Positions 10,951 to 53,824 of a stretch of 64,000 bases of DNA are shown here, piece by piece. The notes under the pieces are model-generated. The model was not told the origin of the DNA. It did no database searches and saw only the letters and a program-made list of their open reading frames with translations. The translations under genes were made by a program, and so were the position numbers. This stretch comes from Syngnathus acus. Its lineage: Eukaryota > Chordata > Actinopteri > Syngnathiformes > Syngnathidae. How positions within the stretch are numbered: position 1 is the stretch's first letter; each line of letters begins with the position of its first letter. The stretch is from contig NC_051094.1 in the NCBI RefSeq assembly GCF_901709675.1, positions 5,111,001-5,175,000 on the forward strand, given 5' to 3'.

Positions 10951-12997
10951 TCACACGCTAATGAGCTGGGGGAAGAGTTCAGTGGCAAATATGTCGTCCC
11001 AGGGGCTGCCGGAGCACAGCGGGGACGACGACATGTTGCTCAAAGGGGAGAGGGAGCACTCGTATCCAGAGTCGCTGTAGGCGTCCGCCAGGCAGGCTTC
11101 CTTATCCAGGCCGCCGAAGGCGGGTGAGGAGGCGGCGGCTGCAGCATCAGCATCGCAGAGGAAGTCATCCATTTGTGTAGGGATGACCGCTTCCCCCGGC
11201 TCGTCTTTGATGCAGACGTCGTCCTCCGACACCACCACCTCGGCGACGGAAAAGGAAGCAGTCAGGTTGTTGTCGCTTTCCTTGACATCTTCCGTGGCCA
11301 CCTCTGCTGGCTTGGTGTAAATGTGATCCAATTGTATCAGTCCATTAAGGGTCTCCAGCTTGATTGATGGGGTCCCCATAGGCGCAAGTGCGGCGGTGGG
11401 TAGTGGATCGCCTCCGCTGACCAGGAGCAATGACGGCTGCTCGCAGGACTGAATGAAATGCTCCGGGTCAAAGATGTCCAGAATGCCCAGGAACAGATCA
11501 GACTGGCGAGAAGAGGGGGGGGTTAGAATAAAACGGTGTTGCAATTTTTATGACCAATGTTCCACGTTTGATTTTCGATTGCATTGGAAGAGTTCAAGTT
11601 TATTGTGTTTTGTGAGAGCGCGTTACAGGCTTTCTATTGAAACTGCCAAAATTGGAACCTTTTGCTGTGATTTGAGGTGCATGATGGCGCACACTTACCT
11701 CATCGTCTGCAGCATCAGGACCATCTGTATCCATTGGGATGTTTTCAGGTTTAGGAACTGCTGGGTCTGCACCTGCTGCAGAGGCACACGTAGCCTGAGT
11801 GCTGCGGACTCAGAAAACCCGATTCCCAAACTTGAGTCATTCCCATTGGACACCAACACCTGAACCATAAAAAAGGGGGCATGAAGGAGAGATTGATTTG
11901 TGTTATGTTCCAAATTGTCAACCTTGCTTGCACTCAAGAGTCGCACCTTCTCCTTTGAGTCAAAGGCGTCCAAATTAAGTCTGTGCTTCAGCCCATCATT
12001 TTCAGTAAGCAGGCCGTTGTTTTTTTTCCCGGAGGAGCCGGTTTTCAATGTGAAGCTTTTTGTTCTACAAAAAATGCAGATGAGAATACAAGTTTGTCCT
12101 GCTCGCTCTGGATAGAGGTGACACACCAAAGTAAGCCAAGCGGGTAATTAAACTGACAAGGCTGCATAATTGCAACCAACGGCAAAAGAAAATACCTCAA
12201 GCTCCAACTCCAGGACCTGCTGCTCCAGTTCGCCCATTTTGGCTTTTTTCCTGTCCCTGGCAGTCTGAGCCGCAACTCTGTTTTTCAGTTTCCTATAAGG
12301 AGGAGAGTGAAGAGAATAAGTGAGAGCATTCTTTCCGCCGTGCTGCGGAATCACTCCAGTCAGCCATGTTCCTGCCACGCAGGCACGTCAAAGTCCCGCA
12401 AGGCGGATTCACCGTGGCCAGATAAGCAAGTTTTAAAGTCCAATTGACACAACCGGGAGGCATACGCTTTAAAACCACCTCGATCACCAAGCTAAATACA
12501 TTCTTCATTCACTGTAGAAAAACAGATGAAGCAAAGGGCCAGACAAATACAAATCCAGAAGTATTTAAAGCCAATGTGTATACTGGGCTTTGGTTAAGAA
12601 TGATTGCAAATATTCGGCGTAAAACGCAAGAAGCAAGAGGGCATTACTTTATTAGGCTTGGGCTAAAAATCACCGCCATTTTGTGTTTTTTTAATCAACA
12701 TTATAGGACTGCGCCTGACCCACATGTTTATTTCACACAAACCAAAGTAGATGTCTTCAAAGCAAACCTTCTCAGTGCCTTCTCCTCGGGACTCAAGTGT
12801 GTGAGCCGCTGTCTTTTGCGCACCGGCGGCACCGCCGAGCTGCTTGACTCGGAGTCCGACGACGCCTGGCTCGAGGAGGACGGCAGGACGACCGAGATGG
12901 GTCGGCCGAAACTCGCCGTCGACGTGCCGCCCCTCTGCTTCCCGGAGATGAGAAGCAGTTTGTGGGCGCCTCCGCTCGTTGATGTTACCACCACCAT
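10951..12997 (-). CDS. xbp1: X-box binding protein 1, UPR bZIP transcription factor
   Basis: bZIP activator of the IRE1 branch of the unfolded protein response, acting in the nucleus after cytosolic splicing of its mRNA. Minus-strand coding exons, in order: 12768-12997, 12196-12292, 11947-12064, 11699-11859, 10951-11502, all with GT-AG introns. The start MVVVTSTSGGAHKLLLISGK is the vertebrate XBP1 N-terminus. The basic region and zipper (RKRQRLTHLSPEEKALRR, then KLKNRVAAQTARDRKKAK) span exons 1-3. Removing the 26-nt IRE1 intron in exon 4 joins the frame to exon 5, which encodes the acidic activation domain ending in FPQLISV (XBP1s about 376 residues). Unspliced mRNA gives about 256 residues. 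Exon 3 is 118 bp where 117 is needed: an 8-A run on the coding strand (12020-12027) should be 7, so as written the frame stops just after the zipper begins. I think this is a sequence error. The gene is divergent from znrf3, as in human. Confidence 0.95.
11337..11399 (-). other. xbp1: XBP1u translational-pausing peptide frame
   Basis: Read in the unspliced frame, exon 5 gives a peptide ending WGPHQSSWRPLMD with the stop at 11337-11339. It matches the known C-terminal arrest peptide of vertebrate XBP1u (WGRHQPSWKPLMN in human), which stalls the ribosome so that the mRNA is brought to the ER membrane. A preceding hydrophobic stretch containing SLICSWAFW corresponds to the membrane-targeting HR2 region. 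The same DNA encodes part of XBP1s in another frame, so it is dual-coding. Confidence 0.8.
11779..11804 (-). promoter_or_regulatory. xbp1: 26-nt IRE1 (unconventional) intron of xbp1
   Basis: On the coding strand the intron starts CAGCACTCAGG and ends GTGCCTCTG, flanked by the two IRE1 cleavage motifs CCG|CAG and CTG|CAG. Its length is exactly 26 nt, as in mammals. Excision shifts the frame from the XBP1u end to the XBP1s activation domain. The first hairpin stem (CTGAGT with ACTCAG) is perfect. The second stem (GTGCCT with AGGTGC) holds two wobble pairs where human has none. Confidence 0.95.
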
Positions 12998-13149
12998 GTC
13001 GGCACGATATCCTCCTCTGTCTCCAACCACACAAATAATTGATGGCCCAAATTTCTATTACGGCCACGGTGCTTCTCTTCTTCTGACAGACAGAGTCGCA
13101 GTGTCGGCGAGCTTTCCTCGATCGTGTTGATACTTGATAGGCTGGAAAG

Positions 13150-13190
13150 ACGTGGACGTCACTGAGCTACGGTCTGTGATTGGACAAGAT
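13150..13190 (-). promoter_or_regulatory. Candidate xbp1 promoter elements: CCAAT box and CRE/UPRE-like site
   Basis: About 155-185 bases upstream of the xbp1 start codon, the minus strand carries CCAAT (13179-13183), then GTGACGTCCACGTC (13149-13162). The second combines an ATF/CRE core with a CCACG half site of the kind bound by ATF6/XBP1. The CCAAT-to-CCACG spacing is about 23 bases, not the 9 of a classical ERSE, so this is a CRE/UPRE-like element at best. Inferred from motif and position only. Confidence 0.4.
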
Positions 13191-16100
13191 GCTTACCTCA
13201 TTTGCATTTTAAGTTTCATCCTTTTACAAAAGGCATAAACCAATCCTGTCCTCAATCATAAAAATGACAAAAAATCTCCGTTGATCATGTTCATCTAAGC
13301 GTTTTTTTGTGTGTGCAGGAAACAGTGCTTTAATCTGGTGTAGCGGATTTAGACCAAAATGATGCAAGCTATTGCGGGGGGGGCTTAAAAGTGCATCATC
13401 TTTCTTTCTTGGACAGGTGGCCAAGCACGCTGTGAAAAATGTAGATTAAAAGGAAACATATAACAAAGAGTTTAAAATAAACAGACACATTCATCATTAA
13501 GCACAATAAACACATTAACAAAATAATAATGCTCTGTCTAAAGGCATAAAGTTGTTCGAGGCTCAGTAAGATAAAAGTATGCCTGCCATTTGAAAACAAA
13601 CACTTAAAACAAGCTGGCAAGTTTGCAAAGCTTTGGATTCAGTCAACTTGTACGAGGCCGAACATTCAACAGGGAAGTGAGCACTTTGTCACAGTGTTTG
13701 CTCCGCTCGAGTGCAGTGGAATGAAGTAAAGTCCCTTAGTCATAGTGTGAAACACAGCTGCTGCAGTATCAACCGTTTCAAGGCTGATGAGGAACCATTT
13801 TATGCCACTGAAGTGAGTCTTTGCACAAGCAATCAACGTACCAGATAACAAATTCATTAAAATACATAAACCGTCCAGAAAGAGTCAAATTAAAACAGTA
13901 CCAAATTGATCCTAAAAATGTTCTAAGAAAATAGTAAACATTCAAGACAAAAGAAACAAATCTTAAATTACAAACATTAACACAAAAAGTAAAGTATAAT
14001 TAAACAGCACATCCAAGTTAAACATATATTTAATATTTAAAAACATGCAAAAATCACAAAGGCTAGCATTGAAAAAAGCGCCCAACTTAGTTAACTATAG
14101 CATACACTAGTAACACACATGTTTGCCATCTTTTCACAGTACAAATAACAAAATGTCAATGGGTTTTTTTTCTTAATTTTTTTGTTTTAGTTTTGAGCAC
14201 AGTTGGACTAACTTGTTAACAGTTTACTGTGAGAACGCACTTGCAAGGCCATAAAGGCACAAAGTCCACAAAGCTTTCAAAGCTTTCAAAGCCGGTCGAG
14301 CTAATGGCAGCGAAACATTGCCGTTTGATGTACTATGAAGTACTTTTAAAATGCTGAACTCCAAGTACAGACGTGTTTTCATCTCTTATGACGTCTGATA
14401 TGTTTTATTCTCTGTCCCGTGACACACTAAAACAACTCATTTGTTGCGCTCATGCCTCAGGGGAACTTTAAATGTTTTAACTAGTAGCACTGCCAAGTTT
14501 ACATTTAAACTATTATAAAATAAGCCATAGGACATATCTGACACATTAAATGCTGATTAGTGACTCTTAAATGGTTTCCGTTATTTCACTTTGGAAAAAG
14601 TAGGCCTTTCATGTGTAGTAGATGTCTCTGAGGGCTAAAATAACAACGGGCTGGCACATTTTTACTGATTTAGCTGAGCGCAGTATTAGTTGTTTCACTT
14701 AGGAAAAAGTTTTGTATTTCTTATGGATGTCTGTAAGTGATCAAATGCTAACTAATGAGCACATAAGTATGGATAGTTCATCAATTAGCATTTATTTAAT
14801 GTTTCTAGGCCACAAAACATTCAACGATTCACAGACCAGTAGCAGGATTCTCAAATCTATTCTACAGCTGACTGGTAGGCAGTGTAACAATACATGAAAT
14901 TGTAACTAATGGGGGGGGCGCGGAGTTTTGAAAATCATTTTTACGTTGACACAAACCTGTTGATTTGAATAAAGAGGCATAAAACACACAGCCTCCCTCT
15001 CAGTAAACAAAAGTCAGGTCAAGCATGTTTAAACCGCAGCAGTTTGTGTAGCAGTGGCAACGCCCTGGGACTGGAGACATTTGGGGGCATATTTGGTTTA
15101 CCCTACTTCTCCCAACATTTCACACTCCGCCCCCCACCCACAATGTACGAGGATGTTGTTCGCTGGGCCTGCAGGCTTCCCACGGCTGTTGCGTGTGTGT
15201 GTGTGTATGCATGCGCAAATGGTGCGCACATATGATATTTTAATCAACCATGCATTCATTTTTGCTCAACACGAATTTTACTACAGGGCAGAGAAGAGGG
15301 GGTCGGCTGCAAGAGGACAGTATCTTTGGGCAACGGTCTCTGAAATCTTGTTTCTTTTAATGCACAGAGTAGGACATTTAGAAAATAATAAAAGGGCTTG
15401 TCATGGACTTGCTTCCCTAGGGCAACAGATCCAAAACAGGGGAGGGGAAAAAAACAAGACAAAACAAACATCATGAGCATCTATTCGTCTGTTCTCATCA
15501 AATGAATAAAGAAAAAAATGAATAAGAATCGATTTTATCATATATTATTTACAAAGTTGATAAGGAAATTTCTAGATGGTGGAGATGGCATGACGAAGGA
15601 AGGCAAATTGTACTGTATGTGATGCAGTCTCATGTTGCCCTCGAGTGCTTGAAGTTAGCAACTGCAACAATTAATACGGCCTCCTCCTCAAGACCACTTT
15701 CTCACTGCCACCTTCATGACTGGGGTCGCCATTGATGTTGCTGCCGCTGATAATTAACAACAATAATCTTAATGTATTAAATATTGCATTCTTAAAAGAC
15801 AATCCATGTAAGAAAGCCCAGGCATAAATCACTCTCATCATTTTTACGCATGCAGGCTAGCCTGTACGTCCTGGACAGTCGCTATGTTTTGTTAAAAGGT
15901 GGCTGTGTTGATTAATAGCCACGCATTTAATAAATATACAGAAAACTACCCTTGACCACTTTTTTTTGGGACAGTACGTGCTCAATTGACTCATTGTTGC
16001 AACTGACCTTATATTTGAAGCCAGAATCATGGTGATGAAGATGAGGATGATGAAGAAGGGGCCTCTCACAAGGATGCCATGTCATGACATAAAGCAATTA

Positions 16101-16555
16101 GGGCAGGATGGAGGACGCAGTATTGGAGCTCCCCGGGTTGATGATGTTAGATACCTTTCTCATGATGACATTGTGGTGTGCTGCATGTTTACTTCTTTAA
16201 TTATAGGTAGAAGAGATGGTCACTGAGTGTGCCAGTTAGCTTAGCCTATTTTAGCGTTAATACCGCAAGCCAAAAGTCTGTTTTAGTATTTCATCTAGAA
16301 AATTGAGCCTTGATAGCATTGATAGAGAGAAAAAGAGTTGGCAATGATGATCAAAACATTGGGCAATAAGTGTTTGTTGTTGCAACAATTGTGTCCTATT
16401 CAGACGTGCAGCAGATGGCAGTGTTACCCAAAAAGTGAAGTCGACTGTGCTCAGCGATGGGATTATTCATAAAACGTTCTTATAGCATTACGAAAAAGAT
16501 GAATTAAATCAAATGTTTGGAATAGCGACAGCCAAAGCGAAGAGTGCCATGTTAA

Positions 16556-16800
16556 ACTCTGCCACACAATTCAAAGTCTGCTTTATTGTCAATTTCTTCA
16601 CATGCCAAGACACGCAAAGAGATCGAAATTACGTTCCCACTATCCCACGGTGACAAGACATAGTACACAATATACATACAAGTCGACAACACAAAAAATA
16701 AAAACAAGAAGGCACAAACAATGAATAAATAAGAGTGATGAATAAATAATAAATAAACATAATAAATAAGAGGAGCAAAAATGGAGCAAGTCATCTGACT
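16556..16800 (-). repeat. LINE/SINE 3' end, minus orientation
   Basis: Read on the minus strand, the segment near 16560-16640 gives a stretch ending AAATTGACAATAAAGCAGAC, the style of the 3' tails of fish L2/CR1-type elements. The adjoining AATAAATAAG-rich part is probably degraded tail. Family assignment is from memory of the motif. Confidence 0.35.
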
Positions 16801-16887
16801 TGGTTGTTTTAAAGAGCCAATTTCTTTTAAGCCATTTTCAAGGGTGCTAATAACATCAGATATGTTGAGGCTACTGATACAACGCAC

Positions 16888-16966
16888 TGGGGCCTATCCC
16901 AGCCGTCAACGGGCAGTGGGCGGGGGACACCCTCCACTGGTTGCCAGCCAATCGCAGGCTACTAAT
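16888..16966 (-). repeat. tRNA-SINE body fragment
   Basis: The reverse complement contains CTGCGATTGGCTGGCAACCA and a downstream AGCTGGGATAGGC-like end, matching the body also seen at 52732-52990. It is a short 5'- and 3'-truncated piece. Confidence 0.5.
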
Positions 16967-17131
16967 ACTTAAAACAAAGAATACCCGATAAAAAAGTAAC
17001 CAACATTAGTATTTCAAAAGTAATACATCTCTTGTAAAAACTATCTTTATTACAAACGGCACTTGAACCAACCAAGTCAAACTTCTGTCCCGGTGACCTC
17101 CCGACTGAGTACCCCCCCTTAACAATCCGAG

Positions 17132-17472
17132 TACAGTGATCCCTTGCTACTTTGCGTTTCGTTTATCGCGGCTTCACTACATCGCGGATTTTAAACAACA
17201 ACAACAAAAAACATACAACGAAAGTCAAAATAAAACTTCTAAATTGAGGAAACATGTGTCTAACTTTTAGGACAATGTAGTATTGCTCCAAATGTTCGTT
17301 TACATTCCTTTAGAAGTCCGTTTTTGCGTATTGGCATGATCGCGAATTAGCATCTTTCCGCTAACTCGTTAGCCTGCCCAGTACTTCTTGTTGGTGACCG
17401 TACTTTGCGGATTTCACTTATCGCGGGTGGTTTTTGGAACCAATTATCCGTGATAAACGAGGGATTACTGTA
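17132..17472. mobile_element. Tc1/mariner-type (Tigger-like) MITE, copy 1
   Basis: A 341-bp non-coding element with terminal inverted repeats TACAGTGATCCCTTGC at the left and GGGATTACTGTA at the right, bounded by TA. Subterminal TTATCGCGG motifs are inverted at the two ends. It is closely similar over its length to 27659-27995. It ends about 405 bases before the znrf3 start codon, so it may lie in the promoter or 5' UTR. Confidence 0.75.
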
Positions 17473-17840
17473 CTGGCATTTGAGCATGAAAGGGGGCGGG
17501 GCCAAAAGCCTTTTGGAAGGGAGCGAAGAAGAAAAAGATTTAAAAAAAGAAATATATATATATCACATATTTTAGATCAAAGGAGATACGCTTTGTGGAG
17601 GAGGACGGTAGAAGGAGGGAGGGGTGAGAAAGAAAGGGGTGGTGAGAAGGGGGGCGAGGGGGAGGCGGCTTGAGCAGCAGCCAGCCAGTGTCATTGACAG
17701 ACTCTCAGTGGTAAACTAAACACGCTCCCCCGGTGTGTTTCCGCACATTTTCGCTCCTTATCCCCCCCCTCCCCCCCGCCCCTTGGAAAAAAGTCATTTC
17801 GGCGCAGCACTCCACGCTCTCGCCCCGCGTCGCGTCGGAC

Positions 17841-17878
17841 ATGCCGTTCCGCTCGGCGCCGCAAAGCCGACCGGCGAG

Positions 17879-17882
<4 letters not shown>
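17841..17882 (+). other. Upstream ORF overlapping the znrf3 start codon
   Basis: An ATG at 17841 opens 13 codons (MPFRSAPQSRPAR) and stops with TGA at 17880-17882, which shares ATGA with the znrf3 ATG at 17879. This layout could allow termination-reinitiation. Whether the transcript includes the upstream ATG is unknown. Confidence 0.4.
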
Positions 17883-51015
<33,133 letters not shown>

Positions 51016-52731
51016 ATTGTGTTTGGTACTGTCCGGTCGGTTGAAACCTCCAGTCGCCTTGCTTTCTGGTGAATGCGGCTGCGTAAACAACCTGGGGGTG
51101 TCTGCCCAAATGCTGGTTTCTGGTGAATGTCGTCGTGTAGGAACGTGGATCTTTCTACCGAAATGTTCGTGAACGTGTCCGAGCGGCCATCCAGGGCTGG
51201 ACATCTGCATCTTACACTGCCTTCCGAGCTTCGAGCCAGTTTGTACGGTCGTAGCGATACCAAAACAAGCAAGATGTGATTGTGTTGTTGCCACCGGAGC
51301 TGGCCACCACGTCAACCACGTGGAGGAAAAATACATGTCGTGTGCTATTTTTAACACTTGAAACTGGTTAAAATGAGAAAATATTCAATCACAATGGAAT
51401 TGACCATTTGTACCAATTTGGGGTTGCTAAGTGAAAGAGGTTTTGTGGTCTGAATCTTTAAAACGTTACCGCGTTTACATGAATTTTGGAGACTTAAAAC
51501 CCAAACCCGCAGAAAGTCAGTCAGAATCCTTCCACGATGTTTCCGAAAGCCCTTTGAGCATTTGTTCGATATTCAGCACAAGGTCCGTGCGCTCGTATGC
51601 TCTTTGTCCTCACTAGCACGACAAGTCAGCGCGACAGAAACGGGCCGCTAGCTCGCGAGCTAGCGTGCGACTGGCGGCCAGCAGACTTATTTTTTTGCTG
51701 GTTTTCTCATTTCGACATTGTTTTGTCTTCAACGCAAAGAAAATGTTTCCAATCGTCATTCGAACACGTCCTACTCGTGCGCTAAAAGGCATTTTCTTTC
51801 TGGTGAGGACAAACGCGAGCATGGCTCTGGAGTCCGTGCTCAAAGGGTTTTGGCCATGAGCGGGCTTGCGCCAAAAGGCCAAAGCAAAAAATCCGACGTC
51901 AAAAGGCTTCCTTGTTGTACTTTGACGAGTTGGAGCAAAAAGAAAACAATGCATTTGAAATACGATACACGTTCATGCCTTTCTGTTTGTCCTGCAGACT
52001 GCTTTCCATACTGTTTCTATGAAATACACGCACGCACGCACGCGCAGAGGACAGGCGTCCCCAAAAGTTGCCTTTTTGCATCGCAAACCTGCATGCTGGC
52101 GGAACACATTTGTTGCTGTTGTCTTTTGGGGGTACATGAGTCACTATTTAATGTGTTTTTTTTTTTTTTCATGTTTGTAGCACTTAAAAAGATGAAATTG
52201 TGTACAAATGAATATTTTGTAAAAAAAAATGTAAGAAAGAGTATAATTATTTGTCCGTCAGTCAGTCTCATTTACGAATGTTTTACGACATCAACCTTGT
52301 GTATATTTGTGTACATGTACAGCAAAAAAAGCATTTCATGAATGGAAATATGTTCTCTGAATATTTATTTACTAATATATTTATCTCAAAGCCATGTCTT
52401 ATGTTCAGAGTTTATCGGAGAGACAACGGAAATCACTTACGGGCGTAAGACTTTGTAAATACGCGTGTGTTCACAATTGCACAACAGTTGAGACGGGATG
52501 ATTCAATCTTCTGACCAAAACAACAACAAAAAAACATTTGAGAAACTTTTGTAGCGTAGCAGACTGTTTTGTAATTACCAGTGTACAAAGATGTGTGTCA
52601 AATATACACTTTTATTCAAGGAAGTCCTGCCTTGTCCTGTCTTGATGCTGAGAGAAAAAAAAAAGGCACATGTTTACCACATGGACATCACATTCATTCA
52701 ATGCAAACACATTTTGAAGGCACACAAAATT

Positions 52732-52990
52732 GTTCGGGTTCGATTCTGGCTCCGCCCTTCCTGTGTGTGGAGTTTGCATGTTCTCCCCGTGCCTGCGTGG
52801 GTTTCCTCCCACATTCCAAACACATGCATGGTGAGCGCTCCAAATTGCCCGTAGGTGAGAGTGTGAGTGCAAATGTTTGTCTCTGTGTGCCCTGCGATTG
52901 GCTGACGACCGGTTCAGAGTGTCGCCCGCCTACTGCCAGCTGGGATAGCAACCCTCATGAGGAGAAGTGATTCAGAAAATGGATGGGTAC
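52732..52990 (+). repeat. tRNA-derived SINE, 5'-truncated
   Basis: Starts in a B-box-like GGTTCGATTCTGGCTCC and continues with the typical fish body: GTGGAGTTTGCATGTTCTCC, TGGGTTTCCTCCCACATTCC, CCCTGCGATTGGCTGACG and AGCTGGGATAGCAACC, ending TCAGAAAATGGATGG. The A-box head is missing here. Confidence 0.7.
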
Positions 52991-53199
52991 ATACTGAAAT
53001 GAAAATTCTTTTTTTAAATCTTGTCATAATTTACATGAATGAAGATATATAGTAGCTTTTCCTCAGTCATTTTCCTAATAAAAAAGGTCAATTTGGAGAC
53101 AAAGAAAAGAGAACGCAAACCCGGCTCTAGCTCGACCCAGAAATGCAAGTCCCTAACCCTTTTGAAAGTGAGCATGTATTGTAAGACTTTTCTTTTAAT

Positions 53200-53462
53200 T
53201 TAACCCTTACATGCATAAGTGGGTTGCGGTTTGGTGGCGCACTGGTTAGCACGTCTGCATCACAGTTAGGAGGGTGCTGGTTCGATTCCACTTCTGACAA
53301 TTAAATCATTGCTGTGTGATCATAGATATAATACCTAATATCATACAAGTGAATTACTCTCTCCCAAAATTACAAAAATGGCATTTAAAACATAATATGG
53401 GTCATTTTTGACCCACTTATGGAAGAGCGTAGGCTAAAGTCTTTAGTGCATCTCAGGGTTAA
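53200..53462. mobile_element. piggyBac-type MITE with TTAA target duplication and an internal SINE head
   Basis: TTAA occurs at both borders (53200-53203 and 53459-53462). Termini are CCCTTACATGCATAAGTGGG on the left and, on the reverse strand from the right, CCCTGAGATGCACTAAAG; ATAAGTGGGT is an inverted subterminal motif. There is no transposase. A tRNA-like SINE head (53232-53290) sits inside, so the element appears nested. Confidence 0.65.
53228..53302 (+). repeat. tRNA-derived SINE head
   Basis: Contains an A-box-like TGGCGCACTGG and a B-box-like GGTTCGATTCC at normal tRNA-promoter spacing, followed by AT-rich DNA instead of the SINE body. A true tRNA gene is excluded because the cloverleaf arms do not pair. 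Confidence 0.55.
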
Positions 53463-53519
53463 AAATAAAAAAGGATTATGCATACACCATCAGCAAGCAC
53501 CGATTTATCTTGATTTTTC

Positions 53520-53620
53520 TTACTTCCGCTCACGTGACCATAGGTCACTCACGTGATCAGCTCGTGTCGTGACATCACCAGGCATCCCGGAAGTAGTCTC
53601 TAGCTAGAATGGAGTGATGG
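53520..53620 (+). promoter_or_regulatory. gak promoter region with paired CACGTG E-boxes and an ETS site
   Basis: Two palindromic CACGTG boxes lie at 53531-53536 (context GCTCACGTGACC) and 53550-53555 (context ACTCACGTGATC), 19 bases apart start to start. The first fits the CLEAR consensus GTCACGTGAC except for its first base. An ETS core CCGGAAGT is at 53587-53594 and ATGGCTGCGGCC at 53617 resembles a YY1-type start region. An out-of-frame uORF of 22 codons runs 53617-53685. The transcription start is not known. Confidence 0.5.
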
Positions 53621-53824
53621 CTGCGGCCTTTCGTCGTCAACACCTCAACAGGAAGAAAATGTCAGCAGATTTTCAACTCTTCTGAACGATCTATCATCGA
53701 GTCCGGTCGGACCTCCGTCGGCGTCGCCAACGTCCCCCACACCCCGAGCTGTCCCTGGTTGGCCGTTTGGTGCACCTTGAAAGAAGAAGAAGAAGAAGCA
53801 GGCTGAAAGAAAAATTGGACAAAA

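Larger units (their letters stand above)
13191..17131. other. Intergenic region between xbp1 and znrf3
   Basis: About 4 kb, AT-rich, without a supportable gene. It holds a minus-strand L2/CR1-like LINE or SINE 3' end near 16556-16800 and a short tRNA-SINE body fragment near 16888-16966. Nothing else is recognisable. Confidence 0.5.
51016..53519. other. znrf3 3' UTR and znrf3-gak intergenic region
   Basis: The first part, up to perhaps 52620, is probably the znrf3 3' UTR: AT-rich, without introns or coding frames. I find no strong AATAAA close to 52600; AATATA near 52600 and AATAAA near 53087 are candidates. A SINE copy and a piggyBac-type MITE occupy the right part. Confidence 0.45.

Noticed and set aside
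17551-17575. TATA-like run of alternating TA upstream of znrf3
   Set aside because: A short TA microsatellite; its distance to a transcription start is unknown, so it was not called a TATA box.
53228-53302. A tRNA gene
   Set aside because: A and B boxes are present but the acceptor and anticodon arms do not pair; a SINE head explains it better.
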